Shown here: positions 7,214 through 15,700 of the stretch, piece by piece
How the letters are laid out: each line of letters starts with the position of its first letter
Position numbering within the stretch: the stretch's first letter is position 1
Source of the DNA: Clostridiales bacterium UBA6363
Lineage (GTDB): Bacteria; Bacillota; Clostridia; UBA1381
Reading direction: 5' to 3'
Length of the DNA: 29,008 nt
NCBI GenBank assembly: GCA_002438865.1
Contig: DJRJ01000129.1
Location: forward strand, 344-29,351
Notes under the pieces: generated by a model
The model's database searches: none
What the model was told of the DNA's origin: nothing
Seen by the model: the letters and a program-made list of their open reading frames with translations, nothing else
Position numbers and translations under genes: made by a program

Positions 7214-9094
7214 ATGAAAAAAATAGTATCGACTGTTATTGCGGCAGTTATGGCGCTGTCTGTTATGCCGGCGTATGCGCAGGACGGAAAAACAGCGGAG
7301 TTTCTTAAAACAGTAAAAGAAAGAATAGAAATTCCGGCGGCGCTTGAAAAATTTGGAAGCAGCGTGAACGAGGACGAGGACGGTGCGCTGTACCGTTTTG
7401 AATGGTCGTCCGATAATGAGTATGTGGCGGTTAATTGCAATGAAGAAAAGGTAATAACCTACTATAATCATTATAAAGAAGAAAAACAAGAGGGAAATGA
7501 TGAACCTTCGTTCCCGAAAACCGACAGTGAAAGTCTGCGGAAAATTGCAGAGGATTTTGCGGTTAAGGCAAATCCGAACGCAGAATTTAAAGTAACGGGC
7601 GAAAACAATGATTTGTACGGAAAGCGTGCGTTCTTCAATATCCAGCGTACCGAGGACGGAACAGATATAGCCGGGGAAAACGGTTATATTGAAGTGAATA
7701 CGGAGGATATGTCGGTGACGAGTATGCGTTTCCCGTATTCAAAAATCACCGCATTTGACGGCAAAGGTGCAGAACACAAAACAGAGGACGAGGCAAAAGC
7801 GGCATTTACCGAAAAGCTTGGCTTTAAAATGGTATACCAGGGCTATTACAAGGACGGAAAACAATGTTTCTTCCCTGCATACATAAACGACAACGGCAAT
7901 AAATACATAAGCGCCGTTACGGGCGATGTGTTCGAGTACGAGCCGCAGCCGGTATACAGAGGATTGAGAAACGAGGCTGCATCGTCGGCAAAGGACGCGG
8001 GCGGCGGCAGCAGCTTTACTCCTGCGGAGCAGGCGGAGCTTGATAAGATTGCCGGCTTGCTTTCAAAGTCGCAGATTGAAAGCAAAATCCGCTCAAACGG
8101 TGTTGTGACCGTTCCGAAATCATATAAAATGACGGGCATATCGCTTGAAAGGCTGTTTGAGGACGAAAACGTATACCGCTACAGCCTTACATTCTCGGAC
8201 AACGAAAATTATATAACTGCGCAGGCAGACGCAAAAACGGGCGAGATATACAATATAAGCACTTACGGCGATTGGGAGGAGCTTAAAGATGCCGACCAAA
8301 AGACAATGGAAAAGACCGTTGCGGCATTAACTCCGTCGATAAGCGGCAAATACAAGTTTGACGGCAAGCAGATGTCCAGATACGAAAACGGCATTACGGT
8401 TTACGGCGATTGCGCACGTGTTTATACCGATAAGAACGGTAAGGTTAAAAGCTATTACATAAACTATACGTTAAACGGAGAATTTCCGTCGATTGACAAC
8501 GCTTTAAGCGCAGAAGAAGCGGCGAAAAAGTTCTTTGAATATGCAGGCTACAGCAAGAAGTATCTTGTAAACAAAGACAGTAAGGCATATCTTGTATATG
8601 ATTTTGACAAAGCTGTTACTCTTAATGCGCTTACAGGCAAAGAAGCCGGCTATGACGGCGAAGAAATTAAGGACAACGAGTATAAATACAGCGATATAGA
8701 TAACCATTATGCAAAGGAATATATAGAAAAGCTTGCAAAGTACGGAATAGGTTTTTCGGGCGGTGAATTTAAGCCGAACGCATATATAACCGAAAAAGAA
8801 TTCAGCGAGCTGACAGGATTTTTGCACATATATAACGGCGGCGGCGAAGATGTTTTGCTGACACGTGAAAATGCGGCAATAGACCTTGTAAAGGCAATCG
8901 GACTTGACGGTGCGGCGAAATACAATGATATATTTGTACAGCCGTTCAACGACGTTGTGCAGAACAAAGGATATATTGCAATCCTTAAAGCAATGGGCAT
9001 ATTCGGCGGAGATGAAAACGGAAACTTCAATCCCCAAAATAATCTTACCAGAGGCGAAGCTGCGGTAATGATTTACAAATATCTCAGCAGATAA
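7214..9094 (+). CDS. Secreted YcdB/YcdC-domain protein with C-terminal SLH motifs
   Basis: This 626-residue exported protein has a signal peptide (MKKIVSTVIAAVMALSVMPAYA, likely cut after residue 22). Two alternating modules resembling the YcdB/YcdC domain follow: about 100-245 with EKLGFKMVYQGYYKDG, and about 305-475 with SLTFSDNENYITAQADAKTGEI. These are PepSY-like strands with 'A-x-x-F' helices. The C-terminus holds S-layer-homology segments at about 490-535 (YSDIDNHYAKEYIEKLAKYGIGFSG) and 568-626 (ending NLTRGEAAVMIYKYLSR), which should attach it to cell-wall polysaccharide. The middle SLH unit is degenerate. The catalytic role, if any, is unknown; PepSY-type domains often act as inhibitors or chaperones of secreted proteases. 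It is monocistronic, with its own promoter and terminator. Confidence 0.82.
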   Translation: MKKIVSTVIAAVMALSVMPAYAQDGKTAEFLKTVKERIEIPAALEKFGSSVNEDEDGALYRFEWSSDNEYVAVNCNEEKVITYYNHYKEEKQEGNDEPSFPKTDSESLRKIAEDFAVKANPNAEFKVTGENNDLYGKRAFFNIQRTEDGTDIAGENGYIEVNTEDMSVTSMRFPYSKITAFDGKGAEHKTEDEAKAAFTEKLGFKMVYQGYYKDGKQCFFPAYINDNGNKYISAVTGDVFEYEPQPVYRGLRNEAASSAKDAGGGSSFTPAEQAELDKIAGLLSKSQIESKIRSNGVVTVPKSYKMTGISLERLFEDENVYRYSLTFSDNENYITAQADAKTGEIYNISTYGDWEELKDADQKTMEKTVAALTPSISGKYKFDGKQMSRYENGITVYGDCARVYTDKNGKVKSYYINYTLNGEFPSIDNALSAEEAAKKFFEYAGYSKKYLVNKDSKAYLVYDFDKAVTLNALTGKEAGYDGEEIKDNEYKYSDIDNHYAKEYIEKLAKYGIGFSGGEFKPNAYITEKEFSELTGFLHIYNGGGEDVLLTRENAAIDLVKAIGLDGAAKYNDIFVQPFNDVVQNKGYIAILKAMGIFGGDENGNFNPQNNLTRGEAAVMIYKYLSR

Positions 9095-9105
9095 GCAATG
9101 ATTAC

Positions 9106-9133
9106 AAAAGGCAATCCGAAAGGGTTGCCTTTT
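9106..9133 (+). terminator. Intrinsic terminator of the YcdB/SLH gene
   Basis: A 12-bp stem (9106-9117 with 9122-9133, one T-G pair) is capped by a GAAA tetraloop and ends in TTTT. It lies 11 nt after the stop. Confidence 0.9.
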
Positions 9134-9175
9134 CTTGTGCATATAGCCGAAATGCGAAAAAAACGAAAAAACTTC

Positions 9176-9204
9176 TTGACTTTAGTGTAGTAAAGTGTTA
9201 AAAT
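9176..9204 (+). promoter_or_regulatory. Promoter with embedded inverted repeat, amino acid ABC operon
   Basis: TTGACT (9176-9181) and TAAAAT (9199-9204) are separated by 17 nt. An inverted repeat ACTTTA-N6-TAAAGT (9179-9196) overlaps the -35 box and fills the spacer, a good position for a repressor operator. The regulator is unknown. Confidence 0.72.
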
Positions 9205-9225
9205 GATAAAGAAATCAAGAGAAAC

Positions 9226-9240
9226 ACCGCAATGTGCGGT
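9226..9240 (+). promoter_or_regulatory. 5'-leader mini-hairpin before the lipoprotein gene
   Basis: ACCGCA and TGCGGT (9226-9231, 9235-9240) form a 6-bp stem with a 3-nt loop. It lies about 20 nt after the -10 box and 3 nt before SD GGGAGGA (9244-9250). Similar hairpins precede several other genes in this window. Confidence 0.6.
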
Positions 9241-9258
9241 ACAGGGAGGATAAGGATT

Positions 9259-10053
9259 ATGAAAAAAATTATTTCGGTAATATTGGCGGCAGCCGCACTT
9301 GTAACAATGACGGCTTGCGGAGCAAAGAAAACGGAAACTGCGTCCGATATGGATTACATAAAGGACAAGGGAAATATGGTTATCGGCTACACACTGTTTG
9401 CACCGATGAACTATATGGAAAACGGTGAGCTCATAGGCTTTGAAACAGACCTTGCAAAGGCTGTATGCGAAAAGCTCGGCGTTGAGGCAAAGTTCCAGGA
9501 AATCAACTGGGATTCAAAGGAAATGGAGCTTAATTCAAAGACTATCGACTGTATCTGGAACGGTATGACGATTACGGACGAAAGAAAAGAAAATATGTCA
9601 ATATCGGAACCGTATATGGGAAACAGACAGGTTATCGTTGTTAAGAAAGATAAGGCAGAGGCTCTCGGAAACAGTCTTGACGGTGCAAAGGTAGTTGCGG
9701 AAGCAGGTTCGGCAGGCGAAGAGACCGCAAAAAGCGACAGCTTTTTTGAAAAGGCTGAATTTACGGCAGTTGATTCACAGGCAAAGGGTCTTATGGAGGT
9801 TAAAGCCGGAGTAAGCGACGCCGTTGTGCTTGACTATATAATGGCGCTCGGTTCGGTAGGAGAGGGAACCGATTACAGCGATTTAACAATAATCGATAAG
9901 AATTTTGAAGAAGAAGAATACGGAATAGCATTCAGAAAAGGCTCGGACGTAACCGCAAAGGTAGAAGAGGCTGTTAAGGAGCTTGCGGCTGACGGTACGT
10001 TAAAGCAGATTGCAGACCGTTATAAGCTCACGGATTTATTGCTTATAAAATAA
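9259..10053 (+). CDS. Amino acid ABC transporter substrate-binding lipoprotein
   Basis: This 264-residue solute-binding protein of family 3 (polar amino acids) captures substrate outside the membrane for the permease and ATPase encoded next. A lipoprotein signal ends in TMTAC with lipid-anchored Cys20. The mature part shows family hallmarks: VIGYTLFAPMNYMENGELIGFETDLAKAVCEKLG, WNGMTITDERKENMSISEPY, and the hinge/anion region VVAEAGSAGEETAKSD. It ends with EEEYGIAFRKGSD and LKQIADRYKL. The exact ligand (for example cystine, glutamine or arginine) is not decidable by eye. SD GGGAGGA fixes ATG 9259 over GTG 9232. A terminator-like hairpin separates it from the permease. Confidence 0.92.
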   Translation: MKKIISVILAAAALVTMTACGAKKTETASDMDYIKDKGNMVIGYTLFAPMNYMENGELIGFETDLAKAVCEKLGVEAKFQEINWDSKEMELNSKTIDCIWNGMTITDERKENMSISEPYMGNRQVIVVKKDKAEALGNSLDGAKVVAEAGSAGEETAKSDSFFEKAEFTAVDSQAKGLMEVKAGVSDAVVLDYIMALGSVGEGTDYSDLTIIDKNFEEEEYGIAFRKGSDVTAKVEEAVKELAADGTLKQIADRYKLTDLLLIK

Positions 10054-10066
10054 TTGCCGTAAGGCA

Positions 10067-10099
10067 GCCGCTGTCGGTTAATCCCGACGGCGGCTTTTT
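10067..10099 (+). terminator. Internal attenuator/terminator between binding protein and permease
   Basis: An 11-bp GC-rich stem (10067-10077 with 10084-10094, one T-G pair) has a 6-nt loop and is followed by TTTTT. It lies inside the operon, 13 nt after the lipoprotein stop and 25 nt before the permease start. It should let only part of transcription through or protect the upstream mRNA. Confidence 0.85.
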
Positions 10100-10123
10100 G
10101 AGGCTTGAAAGGATAAAACAATT

Positions 10124-10774
10124 ATGGAACAGATTATTGCGTTGTTTGCGGGTTTTGAGCAAAACCTGATTATATTTGCCGTTACGCTGATTGCGGCAAT
10201 CCCATTGGGACTTATCATATCCATGGGAACAATGTCAAAATTCAGACCGATTCGGTGGCTGCTTAAGACCTTTGTGTGGATAATAAGAGGTACGCCGCTT
10301 ATGTTACAGCTTTTTGTCGTGCTGTATGCACCGGGACTTATCGGCAAGCATTTCGGATACGATGTAGGGTCGCTGTCACGAATGGGTGCAACGTTTACTG
10401 CGTTTATCATAAACTATGCGGCATATTTTTCGGAAATATACCGCGGCGGCATAGAAAGTATCCCCAAGGGACAGTATGAGGCGGGTCAGGTACTCGGAAT
10501 GACACGCACACAGGTATTCTTTAAGGTAATACTTATGCAGGTCGTAAAAAGAATTATAGCGCCTATGGGCAATGAAATAATAACGCTTGTAAAGGATACA
10601 TCGCTTGCGAGAGTTATCAGTGTAATGGAGATTATGATGTATGCCGAGCGTTTCTCAAAACAGGGTCTTATATGGCCGCTGTTCTCGACGGGACTTTTCT
10701 TCCTTGCAATGTGCGGAATACTTACACTGCTCCTGAACTACACGGAAAAGAAATTTAATTATTATAAAGGCTGA
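10124..10774 (+). CDS. Amino acid ABC transporter permease
   Basis: This 216-residue inner-membrane subunit of a polar amino acid importer belongs to the HisM/GlnP type. It has about five hydrophobic helices. A RGTPLMLQLFVV motif (about residues 56-67) is diagnostic of this family. The cytoplasmic EAA loop is GGIESIPKGQYEAGQVLGMTRTQVFFKVILMQ (about 106-137), which docks on the ATPase. The later NEIITLVKDTSLARVISVMEIM segment is also conserved. SD AAAGGA lies ahead of ATG 10124. It is likely expressed below the level of the binding protein because of the hairpin just upstream. Confidence 0.93.
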   Translation: MEQIIALFAGFEQNLIIFAVTLIAAIPLGLIISMGTMSKFRPIRWLLKTFVWIIRGTPLMLQLFVVLYAPGLIGKHFGYDVGSLSRMGATFTAFIINYAAYFSEIYRGGIESIPKGQYEAGQVLGMTRTQVFFKVILMQVVKRIIAPMGNEIITLVKDTSLARVISVMEIMMYAERFSKQGLIWPLFSTGLFFLAMCGILTLLLNYTEKKFNYYKG

Positions 10775-10788
10775 GGTGAAAACGAATT

Positions 10789-11568
10789 ATGCCAATTCTT
10801 GAAGTAAAAAACATAAAAAAAAGCTTCGGCAAAACTGAGGTGTTAAAGGGCGTCAGCTTTTCAATGGAACAGGGTGACGTTATAGCGATAATAGGCTCGT
10901 CCGGCAGCGGAAAAACAACGCTTCTGCGCTGTATCAATTTTCTTGAAACCGCTACAAACGGTCAGATATACGTTGACGGCGAGTGCATATTTGACGCCGA
11001 TAAAAACGAAAAGCTTACCCAAAAGGAACTGCGCCGCCGTCAATTGAATTTCGGAATGGTGTTTCAGCAGTTTAATCTGTTTCCGCAGTACAGCGCAATA
11101 GATAATGTAACTCTTGCACCGCTCCTTATGGCAAAATCACGTCCCGACTATGCGGCAAACAAGAAAAAGATACATTCGGAGATTGTGTCCGATGCAAAAT
11201 CTTTGCTCGAAAGAGTGGGGCTGGGCGAAAAACTGGATAATTACCCGTGCGAGCTATCGGGAGGACAGCAGCAGCGTGTGTCGATAGCACGTGCGCTTGC
11301 GCTTAATCCGAAGGTGCTGTTCTTTGATGAGCCGACATCGGCACTCGATCCGGAGCTTACGGGCGAAATTTTAAAGGTAATAAAGGATCTTGCGGCAAAG
11401 CACGTAACAATGGTGATTATAACGCATGAGATAGAGTTTGCCAAAAACGTTGCGGATCGTGTGATTTTTATGGACGGCGGAGTTGTACTTGAGGAGGGAA
11501 CACCGCAGGAGGTTATAGATAATCCGCAAAATCGCCGTACAAAAGAGTTTTTAAGTAAGATGTTGTAA
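10789..11568 (+). CDS. Amino acid ABC transporter ATP-binding protein
   Basis: This 259-residue cytoplasmic ATPase energises the importer. Walker A is GSSGSGKTT (residues 36-44), the Q-loop is MVFQQFNLFPQ, the ABC signature is LSGGQQQR, Walker B is VLFFDEPTSALD, and the H-loop histidine is in VIITHE. The 'FFDEPTSALDPEL' and 'LLRCIN' segments are typical of polar amino acid transporters (GlnQ/HisP type). A small insertion of charged residues near 115-130 (KSRPDYAANKKKIHSE) differs from many relatives. It begins 14 nt after the permease stop with SD GAGGTG, and a terminator follows. Confidence 0.94.
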   Translation: MPILEVKNIKKSFGKTEVLKGVSFSMEQGDVIAIIGSSGSGKTTLLRCINFLETATNGQIYVDGECIFDADKNEKLTQKELRRRQLNFGMVFQQFNLFPQYSAIDNVTLAPLLMAKSRPDYAANKKKIHSEIVSDAKSLLERVGLGEKLDNYPCELSGGQQQRVSIARALALNPKVLFFDEPTSALDPELTGEILKVIKDLAAKHVTMVIITHEIEFAKNVADRVIFMDGGVVLEEGTPQEVIDNPQNRRTKEFLSKML

Positions 11569-11631
11569 TACTATGCAAAAGAATCTTATAAACTTGTAAC
11601 AATATTTATCATAATGTAAAATAATGGTTAT

Positions 11632-11664
11632 AATTCTGCACCCGTATAGGTGCAGAATTTTTTT
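11632..11664 (+). terminator. Terminator of the amino acid ABC operon
   Basis: An 11-bp perfect stem (11632-11642 with 11649-11659) has a 6-nt loop and ends in a seven-T run (11658-11664). It lies 63 nt after the ATPase stop. Confidence 0.93.
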
Positions 11665-11718
11665 ATGCAGGGCATATAATATTATACATAATATGTATAA
11701 TTGCTTATCATTTTTTAT

Positions 11719-11743
11719 ATAACTTGTTTTTTCGACAAGTTAT
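11719..11743. promoter_or_regulatory. Inverted repeat with a Spo0A box upstream of spo0A
   Basis: A 9-bp perfect inverted repeat (11719-11727 with 11735-11743) has a 7-nt spacer. It contains TTCGACA at 11731-11737, whose complement TGTCGAA is the consensus 0A box. The site is about 70 nt upstream of the spo0A -35 box. This is a plausible autoregulatory site. The 11569-11905 gap otherwise holds the operon terminator, this repeat, the promoter and the leader hairpin. Confidence 0.6.
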
Positions 11744-11807
11744 GCACCGAAATGATGACATTATAATTAAAAAGTGGAAAAAAATTAAGTTTTTTTTGCA
11801 AAACCTC

Positions 11808-11836
11808 TTGATTTTATTTCCATAATATGGTATTAT
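11808..11836 (+). promoter_or_regulatory. Promoter of spo0A
   Basis: TTGATT (11808-11813) and TATTAT (11831-11836) are separated by 17 nt and resemble a sigma-A promoter. A sigma-H alternative cannot be excluded by eye. Confidence 0.6.
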
Positions 11837-11877
11837 TTGTATATTGAGGGAAGAAAACTTCTCTAAATATAAATAAA

Positions 11878-11890
11878 CGGCAATATGCCG
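11878..11890 (+). promoter_or_regulatory. 5'-leader mini-hairpin before spo0A
   Basis: CGGCA and TGCCG (11878-11882, 11886-11890) form a 5-bp stem with a 3-nt loop directly abutting SD AAGGGGGAA. Pairing could affect SD access or 5' stability. Confidence 0.5.
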
Positions 11891-11905
11891 AAGGGGGAAT
11901 TTCAA

Positions 11906-12688
11906 TTGAACAACAAAAAAACAGTATTGATTGCAGACGATAACGGCAATTTAACACATGAATTGGCTGCATATATAAATATGCAGCCTGACATGACAGC
12001 GCCTGCAGTGGCAGAAAACGGAGAGGAAGCATGGGGGTTAATCAAAGAGCTTAAACCCGATGTGGTAATCCTGGATATGGTTATGCCAAAACTGGACGGT
12101 ATGAGTGTTTTGAAGCGCTTAAAAAATATATCACCCAAACCGGTGATAATAGCGTATTCGGTAAGCGCTCTGCAGAAAACTATCGAAACCGCTTCAAATC
12201 TCGGTGCTGATTACTATCTGTTAAAGCCGCAAAGCTGTGAAACGGTAGCCGATACTATCCGTGAACTGACAAAGCCCGAAACGGCAGTGTCAGCGTCTTC
12301 ATCGCAGAAGAAAGAGGTAGACCTTGAGGCACTTGTAACCGAATTTATACATGAGCTGGGCGTACCGGCGCATATTAAGGGTTATCAGTACATCAGGACG
12401 GCTATAATGATGGTAGTTGAGAATATGGATATGTTGAATTACATAACCAAACAGCTCTATCCGGATATTGCTCATGCCTACAACACAACGGCAAGCCGTG
12501 TGGAACGTGCCATAAGACATTCGATTGAAGTTGCATGGACAAGAGGCAAGCCCGAAACAATGAATGAAATCTTCGGATATACCATTCATACCGGAAAAGG
12601 CAAGCCTACCAACTCCGAGTTTATAGCTATGGTAGCTGACAGAATACGTTTGCAAATCAAAGAGTGTAAAACAAAAGAGTTCTTTTGA
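11906..12688 (+). CDS. spo0A: Sporulation master regulator Spo0A
   Basis: This 260-residue response regulator controls entry into sporulation and stationary-phase genes. The receiver domain (about 5-120) has acidic pocket Asp11/Asp12, phosphorylation site Asp57 in VVILDMVMP, switch Ser85 and Lys107 in YYLLKPQ. A serine-rich linker follows (about 130-142). The effector domain (about 143-260) has the Spo0A-specific segments [44 protein letters not shown] and [14 protein letters not shown], matching the DNA-recognition and sigma-A contact region. The start is TTG 11906 behind SD AAGGGGGAA; ATG 11885 lies before that SD. spoIVB, which often precedes spo0A in Firmicutes, is absent here. Confidence 0.96.
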   Translation: MNNKKTVLIADDNGNLTHELAAYINMQPDMTAPAVAENGEEAWGLIKELKPDVVILDMVMPKLDGMSVLKRLKNISPKPVIIAYSVSALQKTIETASNLGADYYLLKPQSCETVADTIRELTKPETAVSASSSQKKEVDLEALVTEFIHELGVPAHIKGYQYIRTAIMMVVENMDMLNYITKQLYPDIAHAYNTTASRVERAIRHSIEVAWTRGKPETMNEIFGYTIHTGKGKPTNSEFIAMVADRIRLQIKECKTKEFF

Positions 12689-12705
12689 AGGACCCCAAAA
12701 ACAAA

Positions 12706-12791
12706 GCAGACAAACTGAACGGTTTGTCTGCAGTTTGAAGCTGTGCCGTCGGCACAGCTATTTTACCGCCTGTCGGATCAGACAGGCGGTA
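12706..12791. terminator. Three tandem hairpins between convergent spo0A and activase genes
   Basis: The first hairpin has a 10-bp stem (12706-12715 with 12722-12731). The second has a 9-bp stem with 3-nt loop (12739-12747 with 12751-12759) followed by ATTTT, the best terminator for spo0A. The third has an 11-bp stem (12764-12774 with 12781-12791) with A/T flanks and suits the minus-strand gene, whose stop is at 12800. Stacked hairpins probably insulate the two convergent genes. Confidence 0.8.
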
Positions 12792-12799
12792 TTTATCAT

Positions 12800-15700
12800 T
12801 TATCCTACGGGTACGGTATCGGTTTTTTTCGTCTCTTTTTTGGGAAGAACTTTGTCAAATTCATCTTCACGCTTCATATTTTCAAAAGCGACCGACATCA
12901 TAAGTTTTATTCTGTTAAGCTGATTAACCTCGCTCGCACCGGGGTCATAGTCGACGGCAACGATGTTTGCCTGCGGATACTGTCTGCGCAGTTCCTTTAT
13001 CATACCCTTGCCCGTTACGTGATTTGGCAGGCAGGCAAACGGCTGAACGCATACAATGTTCGGCACTCCGCTGTTTATAAGCTCTATCATCTCGCCCGTC
13101 AAGAACCAACCCTCGCCCGTGCAGTGTCCGAGCTGGAGTACGCTTTTCGCTCCCTCGGCGATTTCTGCAATGTGTCCGGGTGCTCTTGAGGCAAATTTCG
13201 GATTTGCCTCCATAACCTTCTTTGCGTGCTTTCTGAAGCTTTCAATTCCCATAATCGCAAGATTGCAAAGCCGTGCGGTCGATGCCTTTGTGCCGAGATT
13301 GTCACGCTTGAAATTATTGTTGTACAGGCAGTATAGCATAAAATCGGCAAGTCCCGGCATAACAGCTTCTCCGCCCTCCGACTCTATTACCTCAACAATG
13401 TTGTTGTTCGCATCGGGGTGGAACTTTACAAGTATTTCGCCGACAACTCCGACACGCGGTTTTCTTATGCTCTCGTCAATCGGTATTGCGTCAAAATCGG
13501 CGATTATTTCATCAATTACCTTTTTCAGCTTTAAGTTTTTCTTGTTGTTGGTCAGTAAATCGTTGTACAGGCGCTTAAGCCATTTGTTGTAGACTTTGTT
13601 TGTCTGTCCCTTGTTCACTTCATAAGGGCGCACACGCATAGTGACAGCCATAAGCAAATCGCCCCAGGTACACGCCTTTAAAAGTCCGCTCACAAGCTTC
13701 GGCGTTATTTTAAAGCCGGGGTTTCCCTCAAGTCCCGAAACGTTTAAGGATATTACGGGAACCTGCGGATAGCCTGCCTCTTTGAGCGCTTTTCTGATAA
13801 ACGCAATGTAGTTTGTCGCACGGCAGCCGCCGCCTGTCTGCGTTATCATAACGGACGTGTTGTTTGCGTCGCATTTTCCGCTTACAAAGGCGTTTATAAG
13901 CTGACCCGTAACCATAATTGACGGGTAGCAGGCGTCGTTGTTTACGCTCTTTAAGCCTGCCTCAACGTCCTCTGCGGAGGCGTGCGGAAGAACTACCGCA
14001 TTGTATCCGCACGAGCGCATAACCGCCTCGAACATACCGAAGTGCGTTGGCGACATCTGCGGGAAAATAATCGTGTGGCGTTTCTTTTCTTCTTTGGTGA
14101 ATTTTACACGGTTTACGGTGTAATCCTCTATTTTATGCGGCATAAATCCACTTTCCGCTCTCTCGGTAACAGCCGCTTTGAGCGAACGCACACGTATTCT
14201 TGCCGTGCCGAGGTTGGAAACCTCGTCAATTTTAAGCGTTGTGTAAATGCGCTCGTGCGACTGAAGTATTTCCTGCACCTGATCGGTTGTAACGGCGTCA
14301 AGACCGCAGCCGAAAGAATTGAGCTGTATGAGCTCAAGACGGTTGTTTTTGATTACCTCTGCCGCCGCCTCGTAAAGGCGTGTGTGATATGCCCACTGGT
14401 CAACAACACGTATATCACGCTGTAAATGTCCCAGATGCGCCACGCTGTCCTCCGTAAGCACGGCAAAACCGAGCGAATTTATCATATCGGGTATGCCGTG
14501 GTGGATTTCGGGGTCGATGTGGTACGGTCTGCCGGCAAGGACAATACCTCGTTTATCGTGTTCTTCAAGCCATTTTATGGTTTCCTCGCCTTTTTGCCTT
14601 ATGTCATTTTTGTATTTCTGAAGCTCATCAAATCCGATTTCGGCGGCTTTCGATATTTCGTCCGCAGTTACTCCGAAACTCTTGAGAGCCTTGCACATCT
14701 GCCGTTTGAACGACGGCTTATCCGCAAGATTTATAAACGGATAAATGAATTTTATGTCGGGACGGCGCACAACGTCCATATTATTGTATATTACCTCGGG
14801 GTATGAGGTAACCATAGGACAGTTGAAGTGGTTGCCGGCATCCGAATATTCTATCTGCTCATAGGGTATACAGGGGTAGAAGATAGTCTTAATTCCCTTG
14901 TCTATCAAATCCTGTATGTGACCGTGTACCAGCTTTGCCGGATAGCACGCACTCTCGGACGGGATAGAGTCTATACCTTTCTCGTACAGCTTGTGAGTAC
15001 TTCTTCCCGATATTTTAACCGCAAATCCGAGCGAGGTGAAAAACGCCGCCCAAAGCGGATAATTCTCGTACATATTAAGCACTCTCGGCAAGCCTATAAC
15101 GCCCCTGGGCGCATCGTCCGCTTTAAGTACCTTGTAATTAAAGGCACGCTTGTATTTGTAGTCAAATAAATTCGGCAGTTCATTTTTCGATTTTTCAATG
15201 CCCGCTCCTCTTTCACAGCGGTTTCCCGAAATAAAGCTTCTGCCGTCGCCGAACGTGGTTATGGTAAGCTGACAGTGGTTGCTGCACTTCTGGCATCTTG
15301 TGAGCGAGGTTTCAAACGAAAAGCTGTCAAGCTCGTCCTCCGCAAGTATGTCACAGCGCTCACCCTTGTAATTATCCTTTGCGATAAGCGCACTTCCGAA
15401 CGCACCCATAAGTCCGGCTATATCGGGGCGGACAACATTTTTGCCCGTCAGCAGTTCAAAACAGCGCAGAATAGCGTTGTTGTTGAACGTACCGCCCTGT
15501 ACAACTATATTTTCGCCCATAAGCGATGGGTCACGCAGCTTGATTACCTTGTAAAGCGCATTTCTGACTACGGAATACGACAGTCCGGCGCTTATGTCGC
15601 CGACCGTTGCGCCCTCTTTTTGCGCCTGCTTGACACGTGAGTTCATAAATACGGTACAGCGTGTACCGAGGTCAACCGGACTGTCCGCCTTCATTGCCTC

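Noticed and set aside
8504..9142. 212-codon minus-strand frame opposite the YcdB/SLH gene
   Set aside because: It is a shadow of a clear secreted protein and is rich in Phe/Cys/Tyr from complement of Lys/Ala/Glu codons.
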